From: Plastoroseomonas hellenica | GTDB taxonomy: Bacteria; Pseudomonadota; Alphaproteobacteria; Acetobacterales; Acetobacteraceae | Assembly (NCBI RefSeq): GCF_018129085.1 | Contig: NZ_JAAGBB010000007.1 | Span: 122,005 to 186,004, forward strand | Length of the DNA stretch: 64,000 nucleotides | Direction of reading: 5' to 3' | Shown here: positions 53,609 to 62,017 of the stretch, in pieces | How positions within the stretch are numbered: position 1 is the first letter of the stretch | Layout of the letters: each line of letters begins with the position of its first letter | Notes under the pieces: generated by a model | What the model saw: the letters and a program-made list of their open reading frames with translations, nothing else | What the model was told of the DNA's origin: nothing | Database searches by the model: none | Program-made: the position numbers and the translations under genes

Positions 53609-54455
53609 TCGCCTGACGCCGGCGCGGGTTCTGATCTATGCACTGCTGGCGGGCTTCGCTGCCTTCTACCTGGTGCCGCTGCTGGTCGTGGTCCTGAATT
53701 CCGTCCGCACGGCCGAGGACATCGGCGCGACCTCGGTCGTCGGGCTGCCGCGGGAGCTCGCCTTCGGGAATTTCGAACGGGCCTGGGGCAGCTACTGCAT
53801 CGCGCGGCGATGCGAGGGCATCTCGCCCTATATGTGGAACTCCTTCCTGATGGTGGTGCCGGCGACCATCATCTCGACCCTGCTCGGCGCGCTGAACGGA
53901 TACTCGCTCGCGCTCTGGCGGTTCCGGGGCGACAACTGGGTGTTCGGGATCATCACCCTCGGCGTCTTCCTGCCGGAGCAGATGAAGCTGGTGCCCTGGA
54001 CGCTGGTGCTGCGCGACCTCGGCCTCACGAACACCATCGCCGGCCTCGTGCTGATCCATGTCGTGCAGGGGATCAGCTTCACCACGCTGTTCTGCCGCAA
54101 CTACTACACAGCCATCCCGCAGGAGCTGCTGAAGGCGGCGAAGATCGACGGCGCGGGCTTCTTCCGGATCTTCTGGCGCATCGTGCTGCCGCTCTCGCCT
54201 CCGATCCTGATCGTGACGGTGATCTGGCAGTTCACCCATATCTGGAACGAGTTCCTCTACGGCGTCACCTTCACGAGCGGCGCGCAGCAGCCGGTGACCG
54301 CAGCGCTGATCGCGCTCTCGGTCTCGGTCTCCGAGGCGCCGCAATACGGGGTGCAGAGTGCCGCGGTGCTGATCGCGGCGCTGCCGACCCTGCTGGTCTA
54401 CCTGTTCGGCGGCAAGTACTTCGTGCGCGGCCTCACCGCTGGCGCCGTGAAATAG
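53601..54455 (+). CDS. carbohydrate ABC transporter permease (UgpE/MalG type)
   Basis: 284 residues, six hydrophobic segments. EAA loop LLKAAKIDGAGFFRIFWRIV and the C-terminal ending GGKYFVRGLTAGAVK (FxxGLTxGAVKG-like) are characteristic of MalG-type permeases. Between the two permease genes the overlap is 8 bp; the ATPase gene starts 17 bp downstream. Confidence 0.94.
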   Translation: MADRLTPARVLIYALLAGFAAFYLVPLLVVVLNSVRTAEDIGATSVVGLPRELAFGNFERAWGSYCIARRCEGISPYMWNSFLMVVPATIISTLLGALNGYSLALWRFRGDNWVFGIITLGVFLPEQMKLVPWTLVLRDLGLTNTIAGLVLIHVVQGISFTTLFCRNYYTAIPQELLKAAKIDGAGFFRIFWRIVLPLSPPILIVTVIWQFTHIWNEFLYGVTFTSGAQQPVTAALIALSVSVSEAPQYGVQSAAVLIAALPTLLVYLFGGKYFVRGLTAGAVK

Positions 54456-54472
54456 GCGGGAGGGGATCAATC

Positions 54473-55594
54473 ATGTCGGCTCTGCGCATCGCTCGCCTCC
54501 GCAAGCGCTTCGGCGCGCAGGAGGTGCTGAAGGGCATCGACCTCGAGATCGGCAGCGGCGAATTCCTCGTCCTGGTCGGGCCTTCGGGCTGCGGCAAGTC
54601 CACGCTGCTCAACGTCATCGCCGGCCTCGAGAAGGCCGGAGAGGGGACGGTCGAGATCGGCGGCCGGGTGGTGAACGACGTCGCCCCCAAGGACCGCGAC
54701 ATCGCGATGGTGTTCCAGTCCTACGCGCTCTATCCGACGATGACGGTGCGGCAGAACATCACCTTCGGGATGGAGTGCCGCCGCGTGCCGCGCCCGCAGC
54801 AGGAGGAGGCGCTCGCGCGCGTCGCGCGGCTGCTGCAGATCGAGGCACTGCTGAACCGCAAGCCCTCGCAGCTCTCCGGCGGGCAGCGGCAGCGTGTCGC
54901 GATGGGGCGTGCGCTGGTGCGCGACCCCATGCTGTTCCTGTTCGACGAGCCGCTCTCCAACCTCGATGCCAAGCTCCGCGTCGAGATGCGGATGGAAATC
55001 AAGCAGCTCCATCGCCGCATCGGCGCGACTATGGTCTATGTGACGCATGACCAGATCGAGGCGATGACCATGGCGACCCGCATCGCGGTCATGCACCAGG
55101 GGGAGGTGCAGCAATTCGCCGATCCGGAGACGATCTACAACCGACCTGCCACGCTCTTCGTCGCGCGCTTCATGGGTGCGCCGCCGATGAACACGGTGGC
55201 CGCCCGTCTCACCGGCGGCGCCGAGGGGCTGGCCGCGATCATCGGCGCCGGCCGGCCGGACGAGATTCGCCTGCCGGTGCCGGAGGAACTCGCCGCGCGC
55301 GCCGGTCCCTTCCGCGACCGGGAGGTGGTGCTCGGCATCCGCCCCGAATGCATTGCCGAAGCCGATCGCCGCTTCGGTGCCGATGCGCGGCACTCGGTGC
55401 CGATCGAGGCACCGGTCGAGATGACGGAGCCGACCGGCGCCGAGACCATCGTGCTGATGCGTCTCGGTGGGGAGGCGCTGCTCGGCCGGGTCTCGCCCGA
55501 TATACGGCTGCCGGTCGGTGCGCCGGCGCGCTTCGCGCTCGACACCCGCAAGCTCTGCCTGTTCGACCCCGCGACCGAAAGGCTGATCGCATGA
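54473..55594 (+). CDS. carbohydrate ABC transporter ATP-binding protein (UgpC/MsmK type)
   Basis: 373 residues with ribosome site GGGAGGGG. Walker A GPSGCGKST (36-44), signature LSGGQRQRVAMGRALVRDP, Walker B LFLFDEPLSNLDAKLR and switch His in YVTHDQIEAMTMA. The C-terminal third is a TOBE/OB-fold regulatory domain (VVLGIRPECI). It overlaps the SDR gene by 4 bp, so the transporter and the dehydrogenase are coupled. Confidence 0.95.
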   Translation: MSALRIARLRKRFGAQEVLKGIDLEIGSGEFLVLVGPSGCGKSTLLNVIAGLEKAGEGTVEIGGRVVNDVAPKDRDIAMVFQSYALYPTMTVRQNITFGMECRRVPRPQQEEALARVARLLQIEALLNRKPSQLSGGQRQRVAMGRALVRDPMLFLFDEPLSNLDAKLRVEMRMEIKQLHRRIGATMVYVTHDQIEAMTMATRIAVMHQGEVQQFADPETIYNRPATLFVARFMGAPPMNTVAARLTGGAEGLAAIIGAGRPDEIRLPVPEELAARAGPFRDREVVLGIRPECIAEADRRFGADARHSVPIEAPVEMTEPTGAETIVLMRLGGEALLGRVSPDIRLPVGAPARFALDTRKLCLFDPATERLIA

Positions 55595-56361
55595 CGAGTT
55601 TCACCCGCTACGCCAGCCTCGAGGGGAAGGTGGTCATCGTGACCGGCGGTGCCAGCGGCATCGGCGAGGCTTTCGTGCGCGGCTTTTCCGTCAATCGGGC
55701 GCGGGTGGCCTTCCTCGACATCCAGGAGGAGGTCGGCACGGCGCTTGTCGAGGCACTGGCGCATGAGCATGGCGTGCGCCCGCTCTTCGTCGCCTGCGAC
55801 CTGACGGATATCGCGGCGCTGCGCGAAGCGTTGGAGACGGTGCGGGCCAGGCTCGGTCCGGCCGCGGCGCTGGTGAACAACGCCGCCAACGATCAGCGGC
55901 AGGACTTCGCCTCGGTCTCAGCGTCAGAGTTCGACTGGACGATGGCGGTCAATCTGCGCCACGCCTATTTCGCGGCGCAGGCGGTGGTGCCGCAGATGCG
56001 CGAGCGCGGCGGTGGCTCGATCATCAACATGTCCTCCGTCGCCTGGATGAACGGGGTGCCGGATCTCGAAGCCTATGCCGCCGCCAAGGCGGCGATGGTC
56101 GGCTTCACCAATTCGCTCGCGCGCCGGGTCGGGCTGGACCGGATCCGGGTGAACGCGATCGCACCGGCGATGGTGATCACCGAGCGCCAGCGTCGGCTCT
56201 GGTACCAGGATGAGGGCCGGATCGCCGCCGGGCTCGCCCGCCAATGCCTGCCGGACATGATCACGCCGGAGGATGTCGCAAAGGTGGCGCTGTTCCTGGC
56301 CGCCGATGACAGCGCGATGCTGACCAAGCAGTGCCTGGTGGTCAGCGGCGGGTCGCGCTGA
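55591..56361 (+). CDS. SDR family oxidoreductase, carbohydrate operon
   Basis: 256 residues. Nucleotide motif VTGGASGIGEAF; Asp-Ile after the second strand (FLDIQEE) favours NAD. Catalytic Ser in NMSSVAW, Tyr and Lys in YAAAKAA. The GGSR ending is usual. As last gene of the carbohydrate operon it probably oxidises the imported sugar or polyol at C1 or another hydroxyl. Confidence 0.92.
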   Translation: MTSFTRYASLEGKVVIVTGGASGIGEAFVRGFSVNRARVAFLDIQEEVGTALVEALAHEHGVRPLFVACDLTDIAALREALETVRARLGPAAALVNNAANDQRQDFASVSASEFDWTMAVNLRHAYFAAQAVVPQMRERGGGSIINMSSVAWMNGVPDLEAYAAAKAAMVGFTNSLARRVGLDRIRVNAIAPAMVITERQRRLWYQDEGRIAAGLARQCLPDMITPEDVAKVALFLAADDSAMLTKQCLVVSGGSR

Positions 56362-56377
56362 CGGCGCTGGGCCACCG

Positions 56378-56450
56378 AGAGACCTTTTGGAAAAGGCTGC
56401 GGGAAAATCCCTCGCCAGCCCTCCGCCGCCGCCTTTTCCAAAAGGTCTCT
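56378..56450. repeat. long perfect inverted repeat between convergent genes
   Basis: Two perfect 20-bp arms, 56378-56397 (starts AGAGACCTTTTGG) and 56431-56450 (ends CCAAAAGGTCTCT), with a 33-nt loop that contains a smaller GGGAAAATCCC dyad. The arms are AT-richer than the surroundings. Located between an SDR gene and a convergent NTF2-like gene; likely a bidirectional stop or a dispersed intergenic element. Confidence 0.75.
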
Positions 56451-56462
56451 GAGCGCCCTGCG

Positions 56463-56921
56463 TCAGAACATGGTGTTGGTGTTGGCCGAGGTCTCCGGCA
56501 CTTCCTGGACCACGTCCCAATGCTCGACGATCCGGCCCTCGGCGACGCGGAAGATATCGACGATTGCCCGGCCGCGATCGCCTGGGTTCGACCGTGCATG
56601 CACGTGCAGATAGACGAGGTCGCCATCCGCCGCGCTGCGTACGATGCGGGAATGGGCCTGGGGATTGGCCGCGAAGATGCGGCGGAAGGCGGCCAGGAAG
56701 GCGTCGCGCCCATCCGGCACGCGCGGATTGTGCTGGATATAGGTCTCGCCGAGCAACCGTTCCGCGACGCCGAGGTCATGACGCTGGAAGACCGCTTCGT
56801 AGAATTCGATGACGAGCGCGCGGTTGCGTTCCTCCCGCGCGAGATCGCGGGCCGGCTGCGCCTGCGCGGGCGTCGCCGCCAGCAGCGGCAATGCGGCGAG
56901 GCCGCGGCGGGAGGTGGGCAT
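56463..56921 (-). CDS. secreted NTF2-like (SnoaL type) protein
   Basis: 152 residues. Signal peptide with RRGLAALPLLAATPAQAQ (possibly Tat). The mature part has the cone-shaped NTF2 pattern: NRALVIEFYEAVFQRHD, YIQHNPRVPDGRDAFLAAF, and DIFRVAEGRIVEHWDVVQ, as in SnoaL-like proteins. Catalytic role not readable. It is divergent from the flavin reductase-like gene. Confidence 0.85.
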   Translation of the reverse strand: MPTSRRGLAALPLLAATPAQAQPARDLAREERNRALVIEFYEAVFQRHDLGVAERLLGETYIQHNPRVPDGRDAFLAAFRRIFAANPQAHSRIVRSAADGDLVYLHVHARSNPGDRGRAIVDIFRVAEGRIVEHWDVVQEVPETSANTNTMF

Positions 56922-57032
56922 GGGCGTGGTCCCTTTCAGGGCGGTTGCGCGCCACCAGGACTAGCACGGCGCGGGCAAACCCTTTCGCCGCGGCGCGTGT
57001 TACCCCTGGCGGATGTCTCCGGAGACCGCCGC

Positions 57033-57590
57033 ATGAAAACCTACCGCAAGCAGGATTTCCCGGTCTGGCAGATCCGCCGCTACCTGGAGCCGGGGCCGAT
57101 CGTGCTGGTCAGCAGCGCCTGGAAAGGCGCTGGGAATATCATGACCATGGGCTGGCACACGGTGATGGAGTTCGAGCCCTCGCGCGTCGGCTGCTTCATC
57201 ACCAGCGCCAACCACAGCTACGAGATGATCCGCCGGTCCCGCCAATGCGTGATCAATGTCCCGACCGCGGAGATGGCGAAGACGGTCGCCGGCATCGGCA
57301 ATTGCACCGGCGCCGAGGTCGACAAGTTCGAGCGCTTCGGCCTGACCCCAGAGGAAGCCGAACAGGTGCAGGCGCCGCTGATCGCGGAATGCCCAGTCAG
57401 CCTGGAATGCCGCGTCGCGGATACTTCCCTGCTGCGGAAATACAGCTTCTTCGTGCTGGAGGTTGTGAAGGCGCATGCCGCGCCGCGCCCGAAATACCCG
57501 AAGACGCTGCACTACACGGGCGACGGCGTCTTCATGGTCGCGGGCGGGCACATCAACCTGCGCCGGCAGTTCCGGCCGGAGATGCTGTAG
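57033..57590 (+). CDS. flavin reductase family protein
   Basis: 185 residues, FMN-binding split-barrel fold. Visible blocks are YLEPGPIVLVSS near the start, NIMTMGWHTVMEFEPSRVGCF, shortened to NIMTMGWHTVMEFEPS, CVINVPTAEMAKTVAG and FERFGLTPEEAEQV. Family members reduce flavins or act as flavin-dependent oxidoreductases. The longer open frame back to 56331 overlaps the divergent gene and is not used. Its 3' end overlaps the convergent DUF2235 gene by 38 bp. Confidence 0.9.
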   Translation: MKTYRKQDFPVWQIRRYLEPGPIVLVSSAWKGAGNIMTMGWHTVMEFEPSRVGCFITSANHSYEMIRRSRQCVINVPTAEMAKTVAGIGNCTGAEVDKFERFGLTPEEAEQVQAPLIAECPVSLECRVADTSLLRKYSFFVLEVVKAHAAPRPKYPKTLHYTGDGVFMVAGGHINLRRQFRPEML

Positions 57591-59718
57591 GCATGTCCAG
57601 CGCGACGTCGGGATCGTCTGCCGGAATCCTGGGCCGCGCGCCGCCGCTGAGCAACTGCCACCGCCCGCTTCTCGGCAGGAGCCAGAGCGGTTCCTGGCTC
57701 GCCGGATCCGCCTCCAGCCGCGTCAGCTCGAGCTCCAACTCGCCGGAATTATTCGCATAGGTCTGCCAGAGGTCATTCGCGAAGAGGTAGAGCAGGCCCG
57801 CGGGCCTTTCGCTGCGGATCAGCAGGCTGTCGCCGGGCTGCATCAGGCTGCTGCCGAGCGGTGCCACCTGGTTCAGCAGCAGCCGCGGATCGCGCAGGAA
57901 GAGATAGGCGAGCGCCAGCTTGATCGGCAATTCGCGCAGCGGCCAGCGCCGCGGTCCGGCGATGGTGGCGCAGAGGGTCATCCAGGGGGCGTCTCGCACG
58001 CGCCTCCGCCACCGCGCCCGCCGGCGGGGATCCCCCTCGCGCTCACCATCGAGGTTGCCGGCGGGGCCGCAGGGCGGGCAGGCGGCATCGCGCCATGCGC
58101 CGCCGCGCCAGCGCAGGCGGTAGAAGATCGGCCCGTCCTGCCCGCCGCGGAGCACGAGGCCAGTCCGGTCCCACTGCCTCTGGGCCTCGGCGCGGAAGCT
58201 GACCGTCTCCCCGGGCTGCAGGTCGTGCAGGTCGTGGCGCCCGGTCTCCTCCCGTATCAGTCGCGCGCGTTCGAACACGCTGGCATGCACGACGATTCCG
58301 GCGCCGGTGCTGGCGACGCCGGGCAGGACCATCGCCCATCGCGGCCAGGTGCCGAGCCAGCTCCAGGAGGGGCGCGTCGCCGTCTCATCATGCAGCCGCG
58401 CCATCGGATCGGGCTTCAGTGGAATGAGGGCGCCGGGCCGGAGCGCCAGGCCGTGCCGCGCCGCGCGTTCCAGCATCCAGCCGAGCGTGATGTCCGACAG
58501 CCCGGTCTCGGGATAGCCGCCGCCGATATCGCCATGCGCGCCGCGGAACCACACCTGCTCCAGCGTTTCGGTCCAGCCCGAGCGCGTGCCGCCGGCGCGC
58601 CAGAACAGGGTAGGGAAGAAGGTCGCGCGGCGCTCATCCATGGCGAGGGCGTGGTAGACATGCCGGCAATTGGGCATGGGGCTGGTGTTGAGCGCGCGGT
58701 TGCGGATGCCGCGCGGATTGAACCACCAGCCCCAGAGCGGCGCGCCGAGCGAGGCCACCGTGTCGAAGACGCCAAGCATCTCGATCGGCACTTGCCGGTG
58801 CACGAATTCCGGCTGGGCGGGAACGCCGGTGCCGCGCCCGAGCCGCGCCCGGTACAGCGCCATCAGCGCCGGCGCGTAGCGAAGGTTGGAAGCCTTGAGC
58901 AGCCCGCAGCAGCGGATCGCGCCGGCGATCGCGCGGGCGGTATAGGCGCCACGGGAGAAGCCGAAGATGTAGATGCGGTCGCCCGGGCGGTATTGCCGTG
59001 CGATCTCGCTGTAGCCGTCGAGGATGTTGTCGCCGATCCCGGTGCCGGTGAGCCCTTCCCAGGCGGTCCGCAGCCGGCCGGCGAGGCCGAGCGCGGTTGC
59101 CAGCGGCGAGAGCCAGAGGCGCCCCGCCCAACGCTCGAGCGATGCCGCCACCTTGGCCGGGCGGGAGGTGCCGGTCGCGACACCCGGATCGTACCAGAGG
59201 GTCTGCGTCTCATCCTCGACCAGCGCCTGGCCGATCTTCCAGACATTGGTCGCGGCGGGATCATGCGCATCGGGCTGGCGGTTGCCGGTGCCGTCGCAGA
59301 GGATGACGATTCGTCGCCCCGTGGCCTTCGGCGGGTGGTCCGGCAGCGGGGGTAGGTCCGCCTCCGCCAGATGGCCGCCGAGCAGCGCCTCGCCCAGCGC
59401 GAGCATCTGCCGGAAGTCGTTGGCGACGCGCCAGGTGGCCCAGAATGCCGCGAGCACCGCGGCCAGGATGCCGAGCCAGACGGGCAGGCCGAGGCAGCCG
59501 CCGAGCCCGCCGATGGGGGCGCCGATCGCGGCGGCGAGCAGGACCGCAACCAGCCATGTCTCCGTGACGCGGCGCGGGCGCCGCTCCGGCAGCAGCCGCC
59601 AGACGCTGCCGCGGCGGCGCAGCACGACCTCCAGCGCATAGGCCGCGAGCCAACCCGTCGCGAGCAGCAGGCCGACGCCGATGGCGACCCGGCTCGCCAG
59701 ATCCAGTGCAGCCAGCAT
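57553..59718 (-). CDS. membrane-anchored DUF2235 alpha/beta hydrolase
   Basis: 721 residues. Two or three hydrophobic segments lie in the first 100 residues (about 8-32 and 55-95). The DUF2235 domain follows: D142-GTGN146, nucleophile Ser255 in GFSRG, Asp319 in VFDTVAS and His395 in FRGAHGDIGGGY, a complete triad. DUF2235 includes the Tle1 phospholipase effectors of type VI secretion, but no T6SS gene is in the window and the membrane anchor argues for a housekeeping lipase or esterase role. A C-terminal 300-residue part is unassigned. Confidence 0.88.
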   Translation of the reverse strand: MLAALDLASRVAIGVGLLLATGWLAAYALEVVLRRRGSVWRLLPERRPRRVTETWLVAVLLAAAIGAPIGGLGGCLGLPVWLGILAAVLAAFWATWRVANDFRQMLALGEALLGGHLAEADLPPLPDHPPKATGRRIVILCDGTGNRQPDAHDPAATNVWKIGQALVEDETQTLWYDPGVATGTSRPAKVAASLERWAGRLWLSPLATALGLAGRLRTAWEGLTGTGIGDNILDGYSEIARQYRPGDRIYIFGFSRGAYTARAIAGAIRCCGLLKASNLRYAPALMALYRARLGRGTGVPAQPEFVHRQVPIEMLGVFDTVASLGAPLWGWWFNPRGIRNRALNTSPMPNCRHVYHALAMDERRATFFPTLFWRAGGTRSGWTETLEQVWFRGAHGDIGGGYPETGLSDITLGWMLERAARHGLALRPGALIPLKPDPMARLHDETATRPSWSWLGTWPRWAMVLPGVASTGAGIVVHASVFERARLIREETGRHDLHDLQPGETVSFRAEAQRQWDRTGLVLRGGQDGPIFYRLRWRGGAWRDAACPPCGPAGNLDGEREGDPRRRARWRRRVRDAPWMTLCATIAGPRRWPLRELPIKLALAYLFLRDPRLLLNQVAPLGSSLMQPGDSLLIRSERPAGLLYLFANDLWQTYANNSGELELELTRLEADPASQEPLWLLPRSGRWQLLSGGARPRIPADDPDVALDMPTASPAGTAGAG

Positions 59719-59872
59719 CTTCGACAGGCCCCTCGATACGAACGGCGTCAGTCTAGCGCCGGAACGAGCGTCCCATGGCAGGGCATCGCCGGTCGGTGCC
59801 GCCGCGCACCGTCAAGCGGCGCGGGCGGGCTGATCGATTGGCCCGCACCGGATCACCCGATAGCTTCTGCGC

Positions 59873-60580
59873 ATGCCGAGTTCCCCGCGCGCCTGCCCGG
59901 CGAGGATGCTGCGCTGGATCATCCTCCTGCTACCGCTCCTCGCGCTGGCCCGGCCGGCCGCAGCCCAGGACGAGCCCTGGACTGCCTGCCGCCGGGCGAT
60001 CGCCGCGGCGGAGCCCGGCTCCGGCCTGCCGCCGGGGCTGCTGCTGGCGATCGCTTTGGTCGAAGCCGGCCGCAGCGATCCGCGCACCGGCCGGCTTGAG
60101 CCCTGGCCCTGGTCGTGGAACGTGGAGGGCGAGCCGGGCTTCGCCGCGACGCGGCAGGAGGCGGTCGCCGAGGTGCAGGGGATGCTTGCCGCCGGGCGGC
60201 GCTCCGTCGATATCGGCTGCATGCAGGTGAACCTGCGGCATCATCCGGATGCCTTCCGCGGGCCGGAGGAGGGCTTCGATCCCGCCGCCAATATCCGCTA
60301 TGCCATCGGCTTCCTGAAGGCGCTGCGCGCCCGCACCGGCGACTGGGCGGGGGCGATCGCCGCTTATCATTCCGGCGACGACGAGCGCGGGCTGGCCTAT
60401 CACCGACGGGTCGCGCTGGCCCGGCTCGGCGCCGCCTGGGCCGCGGGCGGCACGGTGCCGCTCCCGGCCCGCGTCACCTCCGGGCTCTGTGCCCCGGGGC
60501 TGCGGCCGGCCCTCACCATTCGGCGGCCGCGGGCCGGCGTCGCGCGGCCGCGCCTCACCTGCCATCGGCCGGGACGCTGA
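59873..60580 (+). CDS. small lytic transglycosylase (SLT domain) protein
   Basis: 235 residues. Signal peptide with LRWIILLLPLLALARPAAA, cut near AAAQ. The SLT fold is seen in LLAIALVEAGRSD with the catalytic Glu64, DIGCMQVNLRHHP (GxMQ motif) and NIRYAIGFLKAL, then AAYHSGDD. It cleaves peptidoglycan glycan strands. The basic C-terminal tail (RPRAGVARPRL) is unusual. It is convergent with the RTX gene and divergent from the DUF2235 gene (154-bp gap). Confidence 0.88.
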   Translation: MPSSPRACPARMLRWIILLLPLLALARPAAAQDEPWTACRRAIAAAEPGSGLPPGLLLAIALVEAGRSDPRTGRLEPWPWSWNVEGEPGFAATRQEAVAEVQGMLAAGRRSVDIGCMQVNLRHHPDAFRGPEEGFDPAANIRYAIGFLKALRARTGDWAGAIAAYHSGDDERGLAYHRRVALARLGAAWAAGGTVPLPARVTSGLCAPGLRPALTIRRPRAGVARPRLTCHRPGR

Positions 60581-60601
60581 ACTGACTGTCCATCACGGAA
60601 A

Positions 60602-60633
60602 CGCCGTGCCCGCCGCAATTGGCGGGCACGGCG
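60602..60633. terminator. hairpin between convergent transglycosylase and RTX genes
   Basis: Perfect 13-bp stem: 60602-60614 (CGCCGTGCCCGCC) and 60621-60633, loop GCAATT. On the minus strand it is followed by GTTTCCG, so it most likely stops transcription of the RTX gene; on the plus strand no T-run follows. Confidence 0.65.
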
Positions 60634-60696
60634 CCGCATCGCAGCGGCGGGGGTGAAGCGGCCGCCAGGCACGCGGCCGCACGCCCCCACCTTCGC

Positions 60697-61572
60697 TCAC
60701 ACGAAGCTGATATCCGAGGCCTGTAGAGCCGGATGATTGGTCAGTGTCGCCAGCAGAACCGGCGCGACACCACCCGATCCGTCACTGTCGAAGGACAGGT
60801 TGCCGGTATCCGTCTCATAGGCCAGACGCGTATCCGCGTCCGTGGCAACGCCGCTGTCATTGGCCTCGAAGGCCCCCGGAGCCGGCGCGCCCGGCGCCAG
60901 GCCGAAGGCCGCCCCGACCAGCCCGATACGATCAGCGCCGCTCGCAAAATCCTGCACGACATCGCTGTCGGCCGGATTGGTCGAGCCGAACAGGAAGGTG
61001 TCGTTGCCGCCGTTGCCCCAAAGCTGGTCATGGCCGACGCCGCCATCGACCACGTCATTGCCGGCGGCGCCAACCAGCGTGTCATCGCCTTGCTCGCCGG
61101 CGACCCAGTCATTGCCGTCACCACCGTCGAGGCCGTCATTGCCGACCCAGCCGGTGAGGACGTCATCGCCCGTGCCGCCGAAACCGTGATCGTCGCCATC
61201 GCCGCCCTGCACGACATCGTTGCCGTCATCGCCGCCCAGCACGTCATTGCCGGCATCGCCGCGCACGACGTCGTTGTTGGCGCCGCCGGTCAGGGCGTCA
61301 TCCCCGGCCTCGCCGCTCAGGTCGTCATTGCCAGCTTCGCCCGACAGCAGGTCGGCGCCGTCCCCGCCGCGCAAGGCGTCGTCACCGTTCTGGCCGTAGA
61401 GCTGATCGCTGTTGCCGGCGCCGAACAGGCTGTCATTCCCATCCGCCCCGAAGACCAGATCAGGCCCATCGCCGCCGGCGATGGCGTCGTTGCCGGGGCC
61501 GCCCTGCAGCACCTGCGGCAGGTTGGCGTCAGGAAAGGCGTTATTGAGCGTATTGTTAAGATCGACTGCCAT
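60697..61572 (-). CDS. RTX calcium-binding repeat protein
   Basis: 291 residues from the chosen ATG. After a 23-residue N terminus come 19 unbroken glycine- and aspartate-rich nonapeptides (about residues 24-195) of the form GGxGNDxLx, which fold as a calcium parallel beta-roll. The last about 95 residues resemble the C-terminal secretion part of RTX proteins (DVVQDFASGADRIGL, final DISFV). No signal peptide, so type I secretion is expected, yet no ABC/HlyD genes are near. No catalytic domain is present. Confidence 0.9.
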   Translation of the reverse strand: MAVDLNNTLNNAFPDANLPQVLQGGPGNDAIAGGDGPDLVFGADGNDSLFGAGNSDQLYGQNGDDALRGGDGADLLSGEAGNDDLSGEAGDDALTGGANNDVVRGDAGNDVLGGDDGNDVVQGGDGDDHGFGGTGDDVLTGWVGNDGLDGGDGNDWVAGEQGDDTLVGAAGNDVVDGGVGHDQLWGNGGNDTFLFGSTNPADSDVVQDFASGADRIGLVGAAFGLAPGAPAPGAFEANDSGVATDADTRLAYETDTGNLSFDSDGSGGVAPVLLATLTNHPALQASDISFV

Positions 61573-61842
61573 GTATCGCGTTACCCCATTCTGGTGGTCT
61601 CGGTTCACGCCACCGCTCCGGGTGGCTGCGGGGCGAACGAACGAGGCCGGGCAGGGTTTGCTGCGACGCTAAAGCTTGGAAGATCAAGACGCTGTGCGGT
61701 GATTCTGTGTCGACGTGGGAACGCTGCGAGGCTCCCGCCTCCGATCGGCGCTCCCTGGCGAAGGCCCTGGCGACGGGTTGCTCGCTCGGATCGCGGTCGG
61801 AACGCAGTGCGTCCGACGGCGGCGGCATCGCATCGAGGGGAA
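61573..61842. other. 270-bp gap between the RTX gene and tRNA-Phe
   Basis: No gene supported. It must carry the RTX promoter on the minus strand, but no good sigma70 pair was seen. No repeat of the tRNA 3' end is found here, so there is no sign of an integrated element. Confidence 0.5.
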
Positions 61843-61918
61843 TGGTGCCCAGGGGCGGAATCGAACCACCGACACTGCGATTTTCAGTCGCATGCTCTAC
61901 CAACTGAGCTACCTGGGC
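61843..61918 (-). tRNA. tRNA-Phe (anticodon GAA)
   Basis: Full cloverleaf of 76 nt with encoded CCA. Acceptor arms GCCCAGG and CCTGGGC, D-arm GCTC/GAGC, anticodon stem TGCGA/TCGCA with loop CTGAAAA giving GAA, T-arm GGTGG/CCGCC with loop TTCGATT. It is transcribed on the minus strand. Confidence 0.97.
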
Positions 61919-62017
61919 CCATAGCAGACCCGCTCGCGCGGGGCCGTGTAGAGGACGCGGCGTTTAGCGGATGGCGGAGGGCCTGTCCACCCGTCCCGTC
62001 GCCCGGATCGACCCGGC

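Noticed and set aside
57553..59718. Type VI secretion effector Tle1
   Set aside because: No T6SS, VgrG or immunity gene in the window, and the protein has N-terminal membrane segments.
34061..59747. Shared 13-mer GATACGAACGGCG at 34061 and 59735
   Set aside because: Chance matches of this length are expected in 64 kb; flanks do not match.
60700..61500. CRISPR-like or satellite repeat
   Set aside because: The periodicity is 27 bp from coded RTX nonapeptides, not identical repeats with spacers.
61843..61918. tRNA-Phe as integration site of a mobile element carrying the RTX gene
   Set aside because: No second copy of the tRNA 3' end, no integrase and no change in composition were seen.
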